DNA of 64,000 nt from Chloroflexota bacterium (GCA_029262695.1 JAJCYV010000008.1:1-64000), one strand, 5' to 3'. Counted from the stretch's first letter, positions 51,404 through 61,583 are shown. Translations and numbers: made by a program. The notes: generated by a model from the sequence alone, not told the origin.

Positions 51404-51426
51404 GGGGCGAGCGCTGGGCTCGCCCC
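51404..51426 (-). terminator. rho-independent terminator after small zinc ribbon gene
   Basis: GGGGCGAGC / GCTCGCCCC arms with a 5-base loop. On the minus strand TTCTTCTT follows, 22 bases after the zinc ribbon stop. Confidence 0.75.
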
Positions 51427-51448
51427 TGTATGTCATGTGAACGTTCGC

Positions 51449-51673
51449 CTAGCGGGACTTCGCTGCCGTGCCGTTGCCGTTGGACTTTACGGAGCGCACC
51501 ATCATCTTGCGCTGGCTGTAGTTGAGGAAGGCGCGGGACTTGCCGCATCGCTTGCAGACGCCTTCACTGGTTTCACCGTTCGGAGTGGCGATCTGCCAGT
51601 GGTGCGCGCAGCCGTCGTCTTCGATATCGACGTCGGGCTCAAGCGTGGTCGCCTCGGCTCGCTGCTGTGCCAA
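51449..51673 (-). CDS. small zinc-ribbon-like protein
   Basis: 74 residues from TTG 51673 with GGGAGG upstream. Cys-Ala-His-His (CAHHWQIATPNG) and CKRCGKSRAFLNY supply a likely C-H/C-C zinc site. The acidic N-terminus and basic C-terminus flank it. No named family; similar small ribbons are common near housekeeping genes. It has its own TATAGT promoter (51776-51781), a leader of about 95 bases and a terminator. Its promoter shares a motif with that of the DUF5679 gene. Confidence 0.75.
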   Translation of the reverse strand: MAQQRAEATTLEPDVDIEDDGCAHHWQIATPNGETSEGVCKRCGKSRAFLNYSQRKMMVRSVKSNGNGTAAKSR

Positions 51674-51768
51674 TATGGGCCTCCCTCTGGCGTGGTCCCC
51701 GCCGTAGTCGGGGCACGGGCGAAACGGTGCGCCGAAACCAGCTGCGGATGGGGCGAAGCCGGGGCCGA

Positions 51769-51788
51769 CGTTCCCACTATAACGTAAA
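51769..51788 (-). promoter_or_regulatory. promoter motif shared with DUF5679 gene
   Basis: Plus-strand CGTTCCCA-CTA-TAACGTAA contains the TATAGT -10 on the minus strand. It matches 22109-22124 (CGTTCCCATAACGTAA) except for the CTA insertion. Confidence 0.5.
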
Positions 51789-51837
51789 CGTGAGGTTTAG
51801 GCCAAGCCCATCTGCGGACACCGGACATTAGCGTTCC

Positions 51838-51864
51838 TTAACTTTCTCCTAACCTGACCTTAAC
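51838..51864 (+). promoter_or_regulatory. triple 11-bp-spaced TTAAC boxes at the ABC exporter promoter
   Basis: TTAAC 51838-51842, CTAAC 51849-51853, TTAAC 51860-51864, each step 11 bases. The last two overlap the -35 region of TACGAT (51875-51880), as expected for a PhoB-type activator site. Confidence 0.6.
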
Positions 51865-51911
51865 TGCACTCTCCTACGATTTCAGGCGATATATCTGAAG
51901 AAGGAGTGACC

Positions 51912-53306
51912 ATGAAGACTCTTCGTTGGGCTGCGCGTGCCCTCTTGCGCGCACCGCTACGCGCGGCCCTATTGGTTGGCGTCCTCGGCGTCAGCATCGG
52001 TCTAGCGCTGATCATGATTACAGTCGACGGCGCGTTCGACGAGCGTCTCGATGAGATCCAGAGCGAGGTCGGCACGACGCTGACCGTGCAGCCAGCGGGG
52101 AGCTTCGGCGGCGGGTTCATCCTCCGTGGCGGTTTCGGTCCCGGCGCGGGTGGTGGGCCCAACGCCCCGAACGCCGGCGACACCGCGGATGGTGCCGATA
52201 CCGACGCTGATGCTGGCCAGGCGACGCTCACCGACGAAGCCGCTGAGGCGATCGCCTCAATCGAGCACGTGACGGACTACGCTCGCACGATCACCGCGCT
52301 GTACTCCGGTGACGAGTTGGTCGCGGGCACGGTCGAACGGCCTGGCAACTCGCCGTTCGCCGGGAACCTGCCAGAAGGTGGGCGCCCGATACTCATCCTC
52401 GTAACCGGCACCGATGACCCGACAGAGCTCTCCTCCCTCGGCGTCCAAAACGCTGAGATCACGAGTGGCCGCACGTTTGAGGTTGACGAAGGAGAGGCGA
52501 ACGTCGCCGTGATCGGCGAGGGCCTGGCGGAGGCCAACGGGCTTGTGGTCGGCGACACTTTCAGCGTGAACGAGGCAGAGGTAGAGGTTGTTGGGATCTA
52601 CACCAGCGGAACGCAGTTCGGCGACAACGCCATGTTCCTTCCGCTCGACACCGCGCGCGCCCTCTTCGACCGCGAAGGTGAGGTCGACGCGATCAGCGTC
52701 CGGGTGGACACGGCGGAGAACGTTAGCGCGACGGCCGAGGCGATCCGCGAGACTCTCGGCGAGGATGTCGCCGACGTGACGACGCAGGAAGCGACGTTCG
52801 ATGCCATCAGCGCGCCGCTGGCCGATGCTGCCGACAGCAGCCGGATCGGCATGATCGCAGCGCTAATCGCCAGTGCTGCGATCATCCTCTTCTCGGTCGC
52901 TATCGTCGCGCGGCAGCGGATCAAAGAGATCGGAATCCTCAAAGCGATCGGCGCTTCGAACTGGCACGTCGTCGGCCAGATGACGCTGGAGACGGCGTTC
53001 GTCGCTGTCATCGCAGCGGTTATCGGTGCTCTCGCCACGTTCCCGCTGGCGCAAACGGTCGCTAACGGCCTGGTGTCCGATCCGACGATCCAGGTCGGCG
53101 GCTTCGGTCGGCCGGGCGGCGGCGCTGCCGTTCAAGCGGTGGACGGCCCGGGAAGCAACTTGCTCGGCGAGGTTGATGTTGCCGTCTCGCCCGAAGTCTT
53201 TGGCTACGCGCTGGCAATCGCGCTTGGCCTCGCGCTGGTGGCGACCCTAATCCCGGCCTGGTATGTGGGCCGGGTCAAGCCAGCGGAGGTGCTTCGTTAT
53301 GAGTAA
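51912..53306 (+). CDS. MacB/FtsX-type ABC transporter permease
   Basis: 464 residues from ATG 51912 with GAAGGAG upstream. An N-terminal helix (about 15-38), a large extracytoplasmic domain (about 40-310, with a Gly-rich loop GGGFILRGGFGPGAGGG) and three C-terminal helices form the MacB_PCD/FtsX layout. RQRIKEIGILKAIGAS is the conserved coupling region before the second FtsX helix. It exports or extracts lipids, peptides or lipoproteins. The ATPase gene overlaps it by 8 bases. The promoter carries response-regulator-type boxes. Confidence 0.9.
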   Translation: MKTLRWAARALLRAPLRAALLVGVLGVSIGLALIMITVDGAFDERLDEIQSEVGTTLTVQPAGSFGGGFILRGGFGPGAGGGPNAPNAGDTADGADTDADAGQATLTDEAAEAIASIEHVTDYARTITALYSGDELVAGTVERPGNSPFAGNLPEGGRPILILVTGTDDPTELSSLGVQNAEITSGRTFEVDEGEANVAVIGEGLAEANGLVVGDTFSVNEAEVEVVGIYTSGTQFGDNAMFLPLDTARALFDREGEVDAISVRVDTAENVSATAEAIRETLGEDVADVTTQEATFDAISAPLADAADSSRIGMIAALIASAAIILFSVAIVARQRIKEIGILKAIGASNWHVVGQMTLETAFVAVIAAVIGALATFPLAQTVANGLVSDPTIQVGGFGRPGGGAAVQAVDGPGSNLLGEVDVAVSPEVFGYALAIALGLALVATLIPAWYVGRVKPAEVLRYE

Positions 53307-54012
53307 TACTGCAGTCGCCACGAGTTCTGGCGCGGCCGTCCTGGAAGATGTCGTCAAGCACTTCAAGAGTGGCTCCGACACCGTACACGCCGTCGATGGC
53401 GTTTCGGTCGCGATCCCACGCGGCAAACTCGTCGCTCTCAAAGGCCCGAGCGGCTGCGGGAAGAGCACGCTCCTCAACCTTCTGGGCGCGCTCGATCGGC
53501 CGGACTCCGGACGCATCGTTGTTGACGGCGCCGATGTTTCGGGCCTGAGCGGCGCGGCCGAGGTGGCCTACCGGCGCGACAAGGTGGGTTTCGTCTTCCA
53601 GATGTTCAACCTGATGCCCTACCTCTCGGCGATCGAGAACGTGATGCTTCCGATGGAGCTGCGAGGCGAGCCGAACGCACAGGGGCGCCGGACGCTGGCT
53701 GAGTCGCTTCTCTCGCGAGTCAAGCTGGCGCCGGACCGCCACCGCCGGCGTCCGACGCGCCTCTCGGGCGGAGAGCAGCAGCGGGTCGCCATCGCCCGGG
53801 CGCTGGCCAACGATCCGTCACTGATCCTGGCCGACGAGCCGACGGCGAACCTGGACTCAACTACTGGCGAACAGATCGTCGGACTCCTGCGCAGCCTCGC
53901 CAGCGATGACCGGACCGTCCTCATCGCCACGCACGACAACTCGATCGCGCGTCAGGCCGATCTGGTGGTCACGATGCGCGACGGCAAGCTTGTGGGCCGC
54001 GACGAAGGCTAA
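53299..54012 (+). CDS. ABC transporter ATP-binding protein (MacB/LolD type)
   Basis: 237 residues from ATG 53299, inside the end of the permease gene. Walker [13 protein letters not shown]-loop [18 protein letters not shown], signature [15 protein letters not shown], Walker [14 protein letters not shown] and the H-loop IATHD are all intact. Energy-coupling subunit for the upstream permease. LolD/MacB-type by sequence. No adaptor (MacA-like) gene is adjacent. Confidence 0.93.
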   Translation: MSNTAVATSSGAAVLEDVVKHFKSGSDTVHAVDGVSVAIPRGKLVALKGPSGCGKSTLLNLLGALDRPDSGRIVVDGADVSGLSGAAEVAYRRDKVGFVFQMFNLMPYLSAIENVMLPMELRGEPNAQGRRTLAESLLSRVKLAPDRHRRRPTRLSGGEQQRVAIARALANDPSLILADEPTANLDSTTGEQIVGLLRSLASDDRTVLIATHDNSIARQADLVVTMRDGKLVGRDEG

Positions 54013-54021
54013 GCCGGGCGG

Positions 54022-55626
<1,605 letters not shown>

Positions 55627-55765
55627 GATCAGGCCATTAGGATAGCACCTGGGCGCGTCCCTGCCCCTGTGCTTCTCTGTTAGGAATCCGCGTTCGCGAC
55701 GCTTGCCCTTGACAGCCCGTGATACATTAGCTTACGCGTCTGAGCATATTATTGGAGAATGAGAA

Positions 55766-55981
55766 TTGACAGACGAACCCTTCGATAACTACCTCGACCT
55801 TGTGGATGCCGCCCGCATCCTCAATATCCACCCGCAGAGCCTGCGGCGCCTGATCAAGCAGAAGAAGGTGCCCGCCGTTCTCTTCGCCGGTAAGTACCTT
55901 ATCGAGCGTCACGCGCTTGAGCAGTTCAAGTCGAACTACGATCCGCGCCCCGGCCGCAAGGCCATCCGCCGTCTTCTCTAG
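55766..55981 (+). CDS. small helix-turn-helix (excisionase/MerR-type) protein
   Basis: 71 residues from TTG 55766, GGAG about 11 bases upstream. LVDAARILNIHPQSLRRLIKQKKVPAVLFAGKYLIER matches the HTH_17 domain with wing. Basic C-terminus. It is similar in size and type to the 39326 gene but in a different setting, convergent with pyrE. Function unknown; a DNA-binding regulator is likely. No integrase nearby. Confidence 0.8.
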   Translation: MTDEPFDNYLDLVDAARILNIHPQSLRRLIKQKKVPAVLFAGKYLIERHALEQFKSNYDPRPGRKAIRRLL

Positions 55982-55992
55982 CGCGTCCCCGC

Positions 55993-56655
55993 CTACTCGA
56001 CGCCACGCTCAGAGCGCCGCTGCCGCAGGTAATCGATGCTCTTGCGATACCATTGCTCGTCGATCTTTTCGCTTGCCATCAGGTAGTTGAGCATCGCCTC
56101 CAGCCCGAGGATCGAGATCAGGTTGTAACCTCGCGCTTTTAGCCGTTCGCGGGCGCCCTCCTGGCGGTCCACCAGCACGAGCACATCGCGGACGCGCAGG
56201 CCGGCGTTCGTGCGCAGGAACTCCGCCGTCTCGACGATGCCGCCGCCCGTCGTCACGAGGTCGTCGATGAGCAGCACGTGCTCGCCTTCCTCGTAGACGC
56301 CTTCGACGAAGACACGGCTGCCGTTGCGCTCCTTCGCCGGGTGGACGTAGATCATCGGCGTCGTGCTGCTCAACGAAAAGGCCGTCGCCAGGTGCAGGCC
56401 GCCGAACGGGATGCCGCAGACGCGCTGGAACGGCTGTACCTGAGGGTGGCGCATGGATTGCAGGGTTTGCACCTTCTCCTGCATTACGCGGGCCGCGCGC
56501 GCCAGCGCCCGCGGGTTGCTAACGAGCTTGCGCAGGTTGACGTAGACCGGAGAGTTGATCGTAGTCCGGCCCATGGTGAAGTCGCCGAACTGTACGGCGT
56601 TCACTTCGTGCAACGCCTGCGCGAGCCACTGATTTCCTACGTCTTCAGCTGTCAT
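55993..56655 (-). CDS. pyrE: orotate phosphoribosyltransferase
   Basis: 220 residues from ATG 56655. The PRPP-binding signature VLLIDDLVTTGGGIVETAEFL and the substrate region TINSPVYVNLRKLV identify an OPRT-type phosphoribosyltransferase forming OMP in pyrimidine synthesis. The longer frame to 56688 crosses the leader and is not used. The promoter (56734-56763), a leader hairpin with a T-rich tail and a 15-codon upstream ORF ending on the pyrE ATG suggest attenuation. No other pyr gene is in the window. Confidence 0.86.
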   Translation of the reverse strand: MTAEDVGNQWLAQALHEVNAVQFGDFTMGRTTINSPVYVNLRKLVSNPRALARAARVMQEKVQTLQSMRHPQVQPFQRVCGIPFGGLHLATAFSLSSTTPMIYVHPAKERNGSRVFVEGVYEEGEHVLLIDDLVTTGGGIVETAEFLRTNAGLRVRDVLVLVDRQEGARERLKARGYNLISILGLEAMLNYLMASEKIDEQWYRKSIDYLRQRRSERGVE

Positions 56656-56699
56656 TTGCGGGCATAAAAGAACAGGCCCCTGCCGCACGGGTCGCCCAT
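56652..56699 (-). CDS. putative pyrE leader peptide (15 aa)
   Basis: ATG 56699 opens 15 codons (MGDPCGRGLFFYARK) whose TGA overlaps the pyrE ATG as ATGA. It is read through the right arm and T-rich tail of the leader hairpin, so ribosome position could decide hairpin formation. No strong Shine-Dalgarno precedes it. Confidence 0.35.
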   Translation of the reverse strand: MGDPCGRGLFFYARK

Positions 56700-56717
56700 C
56701 GGGCGCGTTCTGGGGCC
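56664..56717 (-). promoter_or_regulatory. candidate pyrE attenuator hairpin
   Basis: Minus strand GGCCCC (56717-56712) pairs with GGGGCC (56680-56675) around an inner CGCCC-GAT-GGGCG hairpin. It is followed by TGTTCTTTTAT, a terminator-like shape within the pyrE leader. Confidence 0.45.
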
Positions 56718-56733
56718 GTCAAAAGACAGCGCG

Positions 56734-56763
56734 ACGATAGCACCGCACGAGCAACGCTGTCAA
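56734..56763 (-). promoter_or_regulatory. sigma-70-type promoter of pyrE
   Basis: TTGACA (56763-56758), 18-base spacer, TATCGT (56739-56734) on the minus strand. It gives a leader of about 70 bases before ATG 56655. Confidence 0.65.
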
Positions 56764-56779
56764 CAAGTGGTGCTCCGTT

Positions 56780-57298
56780 CTAGCGCCGTTGATCGGGCTC
56801 GCCGCTCGTGAAGCGCGGCTTGTAGGTGGGGTCCTGGCCGCGAACCTGGTCGTTGTGCATGCGGTCGTGGCGGTAATAGGAGCGCAGCCACTGCATGACC
56901 GTCAGCGTGCCGAACATCTGCTGCGTCGCTGTCCGCTCGAACTGCTCCGCGGTGATCCCATCGATCACGGCCTCGGTCAGCGCACGCTGATGGCGCATCT
57001 CCGCCATGTGTTCGGCCACGGTGTGGTCGTGAGCCTTCGTCAGGGTGATGGCCGGCGGCCCGCCGAAGACGTTGTCGACGTTTGGATTGTCCTCGGTCAG
57101 CGCTTGCTCGACCCAGGCACGGTAGGCCGATTCCATCTCGCAGAGGTGGCTCATCTGCTGCTTGGCGCTCCACTCGCCTTCGCCGCTGGTGGAGCGTTCA
57201 GCGTCGTCCTCGCCCAGCGCATTGAAGGCGTCGAGGAGCTTGCCGCGCTCGGCCCGCATCTTCTTCTTCAGGTCTTGCACCTGCTCATCGGTCGCCAT
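56780..57298 (-). CDS. DinB-superfamily four-helix protein
   Basis: 172 residues from ATG 57298 (AAAGGAG upstream); the frame to 57349 is not used. EWSAKQQMSHLCEME and SYYRHDRMHNDQV give the helix-bundle metal His pattern of the DinB/YfiT-like family, which includes thiol-S-transferases. It is unrelated to the dinB polymerase gene at 23367. Function unknown. Confidence 0.84.
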   Translation of the reverse strand: MATDEQVQDLKKKMRAERGKLLDAFNALGEDDAERSTSGEGEWSAKQQMSHLCEMESAYRAWVEQALTEDNPNVDNVFGGPPAITLTKAHDHTVAEHMAEMRHQRALTEAVIDGITAEQFERTATQQMFGTLTVMQWLRSYYRHDRMHNDQVRGQDPTYKPRFTSGEPDQRR

Positions 57299-57394
57299 CC
57301 CCGGCTCCTTTCGCGGCGAAGCATCGCCTTCGGCGCAGGGGCCTGTCAACCGCTACAATGAATTCAGTAACTAGTTGCAGAAGGAGCCCCAGAC

Positions 57395-57727
57395 ATGGCG
57401 ACCAAGGACCCGCGCGAGCCGTTCACGCGCATCAGCGTCGACGAAGCGAAAGAGATGATTACCGGCGGCGCCGCCGTCATCGATGTTCGTGAGTTGCACG
57501 AATACACCGAAGGCCACGTGCCCGGGGCGACGCTAATCCCGGTGAACAGCGTCTACGCGCGCCGCGAGGAGCTGCCGCAGGACCAGGACGTGATCTTCGT
57601 CTGCGCGGTCGGTCAGCGCAGCGCCCTCGGAGCGGAGATGGCTGCCGCCTCCGGTCTCACGCGCATCTTCAACCTCGAAGGTGGCACTGAGGCCTGGATC
57701 AAGTCGGGCGAGACCGTAGACAAGTGA
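57395..57727 (+). CDS. rhodanese-like domain protein
   Basis: 110-residue single rhodanese domain. IDVRELHEYTEGHVPGA and the active-site loop VCAVGQRSALG with Cys at about 69 are intact. Sulfurtransferase or thiol carrier. TACAAT at 57355-57360 and AGAAGGAG give a normal leadered start. It overlaps the HAD gene by four bases (GTGA). Confidence 0.9.
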   Translation: MATKDPREPFTRISVDEAKEMITGGAAVIDVRELHEYTEGHVPGATLIPVNSVYARREELPQDQDVIFVCAVGQRSALGAEMAAASGLTRIFNLEGGTEAWIKSGETVDK

Positions 57728-58413
57728 CGCGATCACGCACCATCCTCTTCGATATCGATAACACGCTGCTGTACACGGGCGGCGCTGGCAGCCACGCCAT
57801 GAACCGCGCCTTCGCCCAGCTGTTCGGCGTTGACGACGGCTTCCGCCAGATCGAGTTCAGCGGCCGCACGGATCTCTTCATCCTCCAGAGTGCGCTTGAG
57901 CACGGAGAGATCGAGGGTGGCCCGCGCGAACACATTGACGCCTTCGTCAGCGCCTACATTCGCCTGCTTCCGGAATCGCTTGCCGAGCGCGACGGTCACG
58001 TGATGCCGGGCTTCCCGCAGCTGCTGGACCGGCTGCGGGAGGCCGGCGCCCAGATCGGCCTGGCGACGGGCAACTTCAGCGAGGGAGCGCGCCTCAAGCT
58101 TGAGTTCTACGAGCTGGCCGCTCACTTTGCCGGGGGCGGCTTCGGTGAGATCAGCCAGGAACGGTCGGACGTCGTCGCGGCGGCGATCCGCGAGGTGGCG
58201 GATGGGACGCCGCCGGAGGACGTCATGGTCGTCGGCGACACGCCGCACGACATCACCGCCGCGCTCGCCAACGGCGCGATCGGCGTCGGCGTCGCCACCG
58301 GCAACCACAGCGCCGGAGAGCTGCGAGAGTCCGGTGCGCACATCACTTTCGAGGACTTCTCGGACTACGAGTCGGCGGCGGAGCGGCTGCTGACGTTTGA
58401 GCCGGGTGCCTAG
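57724..58413 (+). CDS. HAD-superfamily hydrolase (phosphoglycolate-phosphatase-like)
   Basis: 229 residues from GTG 57724. Motif I FDIDNTLLYTGGAG (Asp nucleophile and Asp+2), motif II ATGNFSE, and motif IV VVGDTPHDI are present, with a helical cap (about 17-90) of the PGP/beta-phosphoglucomutase type. A small phosphate ester is the likely substrate. Translationally coupled to the rhodanese gene. Its stop shares CTAG with the convergent secretion-ATPase-like gene. Confidence 0.87.
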   Translation: MTRSRTILFDIDNTLLYTGGAGSHAMNRAFAQLFGVDDGFRQIEFSGRTDLFILQSALEHGEIEGGPREHIDAFVSAYIRLLPESLAERDGHVMPGFPQLLDRLREAGAQIGLATGNFSEGARLKLEFYELAAHFAGGGFGEISQERSDVVAAAIREVADGTPPEDVMVVGDTPHDITAALANGAIGVGVATGNHSAGELRESGAHITFEDFSDYESAAERLLTFEPGA

Positions 58414-59258
58414 GCCGAGGCGTCTTCGCCCTGGGCCGCCGGCACCGAGATGCCGAGCGTCTCGGCCTGATACGCCAGCACCGCCTCGTTGACGGCCGGG
58501 ATCGACGTGGCGCCCGCCCTGATGAGCCCCTCAAGGACCCGTTGCCGGTCTGCGATCGCGTCGTCCAGCTCGTCCGGCGTCAGCCGTGCCCACTGCGCGA
58601 AGGCCTCGCGGGAGCCCCGCTGCGGGAAGAGCCGGAACGTGTCGCCGGCGCTGTCCCACTCGGCGGCGCGCGAGACGCGATGGCCGTCGCCGTCTGCCTC
58701 AATCATCGCGACTTCGGCGACGCGGCGGATGACGCCCTGCCGGCGACCGATGAACATCGGCACGATGAACGTCAGGTGCGCGACGTTGCTCTTCGGTATC
58801 GCCAGGTCCTGCTCCAGCTGCGCGAGGACGCCCTCGACGGTGTCGGCGTGCATCGTCGTGCCCAGGCGATAGCCCTGCGACAGCAGCGCGAACGTCCGGC
58901 GGGCGTGATCGTCCCAGGTGTAGACGGGGATGTGGTCGCTCATCTCGTTGACCAGGATGTACGTATCGTAGTCGGGCGATACGGGCGGCAGAGAGAACGT
59001 TTCGCCATGGCCGCGCGTGAAATAGACGAGCGTATCGGGGAGCGTGAACGACATCAGCGCGCTCAGCGTCGTCGTCTTGCCGCTCGATGGTGGGTCGGCG
59101 GCGATGATCATGGAAGCACCGTGCTCCATCGCCACCCAGAACATCGCCGCAACGGCCGGCGATAGGTTGCCGGCCATGATCAGCTCGGCGATCGACATCG
59201 GCGTCGGCGGTTCCCAGTGCCACCCCCACCAGCTCGTCGGCTGGTTCAGCGCTCGCAT
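58410..59258 (-). CDS. orphan T2SS/T4P/T4SS-type ATPase domain protein
   Basis: 282 residues from ATG 59258, 6 bases after TATCAT (59265-59270); the frame to 59276 is excluded. Walker A is ADPPSSGKTTTLSAL (about 54-68). YILVNEMSDH supplies a Walker-B-like Glu, and GTTMHADTVEGVLAQL matches the His box of GspE/VirB11/PilT ATPases. The N-terminal domain normally about 100-200 residues long is missing, and no pilin, prepilin peptidase or platform gene is nearby. Role unknown. Confidence 0.78.
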   Translation of the reverse strand: MRALNQPTSWWGWHWEPPTPMSIAELIMAGNLSPAVAAMFWVAMEHGASMIIAADPPSSGKTTTLSALMSFTLPDTLVYFTRGHGETFSLPPVSPDYDTYILVNEMSDHIPVYTWDDHARRTFALLSQGYRLGTTMHADTVEGVLAQLEQDLAIPKSNVAHLTFIVPMFIGRRQGVIRRVAEVAMIEADGDGHRVSRAAEWDSAGDTFRLFPQRGSREAFAQWARLTPDELDDAIADRQRVLEGLIRAGATSIPAVNEAVLAYQAETLGISVPAAQGEDASA

Positions 59259-59264
59259 GTTTCG

Positions 59265-59270
59265 ATGATA
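59265..59270 (-). promoter_or_regulatory. -10 box of leaderless orphan ATPase promoter
   Basis: TATCAT on the minus strand, 6 bases before ATG 59258; it excludes the alternative start at 59276. Confidence 0.55.
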
Positions 59271-59430
59271 CCGCACGGTGTGCGGGGGTCTGCCGTCAAC
59301 GGATGGGGAGCGGATAAGCGGACCGGCTGATCGCCGGGCGTTCGGTTATCCCTGTCCGGGCAGGTGGGCCCCGATCCCGGGGACTACGCGTTAGGCCGCA
59401 GGGGCTCCCCGGGCGCCGTTCGGCGACGCG

Positions 59431-61380
59431 CTACCCGTCGTCCTCAAGGGGGTAGTTGAAGACCCACATGTCCCCGCCCGGCTGGAATCCATACCACCTG
59501 AAGACGTGGAAGCCTGCTATCACGAAGTCCTCAACGGTGCAGTGGGCCTCCTCCCATGGACCGAGGGATGCCGGGAGACCGAGACATGGGACGAGAAAGT
59601 CATCCAGAAGAAACTCGGCCCGCTGCAGATTGGCAGTGTCGTCGGAGAGATTGAAAAGCCTCAGTTCAACGCAGTTGGGTGTGCAAGAAAGAAGCTCGAG
59701 CCCGACATGGCCGGACAGGTCTGAGATATCAGGCGGTTGGTAAATGCTGATGCACTCTTCGATTCTTTCGCCGTTCGGGGCGGTTTCCAGGGCCGGCCAC
59801 AGCTCTCCCAGGCTGCCCGCTTTCATGTCCTCGAACACTGCAGCTCCGATAAGGTCGCTCACACAAGCTTCCGAAGCCACGGCCTGCAGCGGAAACATCT
59901 CCGTCGAACCTCCCAGGACGGCCGCTTCAAACTCCGGCTGAAAGGTGCCGCTCGACGTCACGGAGTTGTACTGAAATCCGCCGGGAGGATCGACGACGTT
60001 GCCGGAACAGTCTCCTTCCCTCTCAGGAGCTAGGTGCGTAGAGAGATCGACGTTGCCGGTGAGGGTCCAGTCCTCGACGCCGCTGACCACAAACCCATAG
60101 GCCATGTGATCTCCCATCAGAGTGTTATCCGTGACGATCGCTCCCCGGCTCCGTGGGGCGTTCTCGTCTTCGGGTGCGCAGCCTACATAGGGACCCATGC
60201 CGATCCCGCGCCGGATCATGGAGCCTGCCGCATCGATGACGTTGCCGGTGACCCGTGTGCCCGTGAAGTCACCCTCAAGAGGGTGGTAATCCTCCATCGA
60301 GATGCCGTAGAACATGATCCGGTCCTCGGCGCGGATGGTGTTGTTGGCGATAAGGGAGCCCGGTGACTGGAAGATGACGATCCCGCCATCGGTGGCGTCA
60401 ATGATCGTGTTGTTCTCCACGACGCTGTTCGGGCATTCCAACGAGATGCCGTCCGCGATGACGTATTCTGCCCGCCCCGCCGGGCCGAACTCGTTGTTCC
60501 TGGCCGCGGCCCCTCTGCACGGACCACCGAAGTACAAGACAGTCCAACCTCGCGGCTCGTAGGCCTTGACCCACTCGATCACCTGGCCTTCGACATTGTG
60601 GTCTTCAACGCCACGGCCAAAGTTGAGTAACGCGCCCTCTGCGAGACCAAGCTGAGGGCGGTTGCCATCAACAATCACGTTCCGGAGCGATACGTCGTCG
60701 TTTCCTTCGCCGGAAACGGCCGTCGCCATGCCAACACCAACGACCTTGAGAAAGGCCCGCGTGCTGTCCGTAGGAAGGCCTTCCGTATAGATCGACTGGC
60801 CATCGGCTGTGAAGTAGACCGTCTCACTCAGCTCAAACACCGCGTTCGGGCACAGTACGCCCTTCGATCCGGGGCCGGCGAGCGCGCTCTGTATGCTGTC
60901 CTGATCCCCGGACGGGATACAGGCCGCGCTGGCTTCGACGAGCAGAACGTCCGAGCCGGTCGCGGGGCAGCTCGCCTCCTGCGTTACGCTTAGCCCGGCG
61001 TCGTAGCGCAAGAGCTTCAGCGAATCGACAGGCGTGACGTCACCGCCGCAATCCACGTCGCCCCAGGCATGCGACGAGGCGTTCTGAACATCGACGACTG
61101 CGCCCATCCTGGGGCAGCTTCCCGTGTTGGCGCTCAGGCCAGCGTCATGGCGCAGCGTCAGCAGCGAGTCGACGGGGTTGGCGGAGCCGGAGCAATTGTT
61201 GTCGCCCCAGACCACGCTCTCGCCCGCTGGTGGCGTTGCGGTAGCGGAAGGAGTCGGTGTGGCCAGCGGAGTTGCCGCTGATGCGCAGGCAGCCAGCAGC
61301 AATCCGCTCAGCAGCAAATAAGCGCGCGAGCGGAGGGTTACGCGAACATGGCGGGCATGGTTGTGAGGTTTGGATGCCAC
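59431..61380 (-). CDS. beta-helix lipoprotein with N-terminal Cys-dockerin-like pair
   Basis: 649 residues from GTG 61380 (GGAAGAG upstream). The lipobox LLLAAC gives membrane anchoring. A Thr/Pro linker is followed by GDNNCSGSANPVDSLLTL and GDVDCGGDVTPVDSLKLL loops, the same Cys-containing dockerin-like pair as in the 13634 product. Residues about 160-490 show right-handed parallel beta-helix repeats (NNTIIDATDGGIVIF, ANNTIRAEDRI, VTGNVIDAAG), as in pectate lyase/polysaccharide-acting enzymes. The C-terminal about 100 residues look like a separate beta-domain. Confidence 0.78.
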   Translation of the reverse strand: MASKPHNHARHVRVTLRSRAYLLLSGLLLAACASAATPLATPTPSATATPPAGESVVWGDNNCSGSANPVDSLLTLRHDAGLSANTGSCPRMGAVVDVQNASSHAWGDVDCGGDVTPVDSLKLLRYDAGLSVTQEASCPATGSDVLLVEASAACIPSGDQDSIQSALAGPGSKGVLCPNAVFELSETVYFTADGQSIYTEGLPTDSTRAFLKVVGVGMATAVSGEGNDDVSLRNVIVDGNRPQLGLAEGALLNFGRGVEDHNVEGQVIEWVKAYEPRGWTVLYFGGPCRGAAARNNEFGPAGRAEYVIADGISLECPNSVVENNTIIDATDGGIVIFQSPGSLIANNTIRAEDRIMFYGISMEDYHPLEGDFTGTRVTGNVIDAAGSMIRRGIGMGPYVGCAPEDENAPRSRGAIVTDNTLMGDHMAYGFVVSGVEDWTLTGNVDLSTHLAPEREGDCSGNVVDPPGGFQYNSVTSSGTFQPEFEAAVLGGSTEMFPLQAVASEACVSDLIGAAVFEDMKAGSLGELWPALETAPNGERIEECISIYQPPDISDLSGHVGLELLSCTPNCVELRLFNLSDDTANLQRAEFLLDDFLVPCLGLPASLGPWEEAHCTVEDFVIAGFHVFRWYGFQPGGDMWVFNYPLEDDG

Positions 61381-61570
61381 AGGTCTCTTCCTGCAGGCAA
61401 GACGCGCCGTTCCGGGTAGATGTTGCGCATGACCCCTGTCTGGCGGCAAGGAGTTGCTTCCCGAAGGCGTCACACCACGGGCGCGGTTGACCGCCTGCGT
61501 CGCACAACCCCCACGGTGGGTGGCGTCCCTGACGTGGCGCGTCCCTTGTCGCTCGTCCCCTGTCTCCTGC

Positions 61571-61576
61571 TACAAT
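61571..61576 (+). promoter_or_regulatory. -10 box deciding the alcohol dehydrogenase start
   Basis: TACAAT overlaps ATG 61575; ATG 61584, 7 bases after the box, is preferred. CCTGTCTCC ends 3 bases upstream. Confidence 0.6.
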
Positions 61577-61583
61577 GCCGCCC

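Noticed and set aside
56780-57298. DNA polymerase IV by its DinB name
   Set aside because: The DinB-fold superfamily is a four-helix metal-binding family unrelated to Y-family polymerase; the polymerase gene is at 23367-24428.
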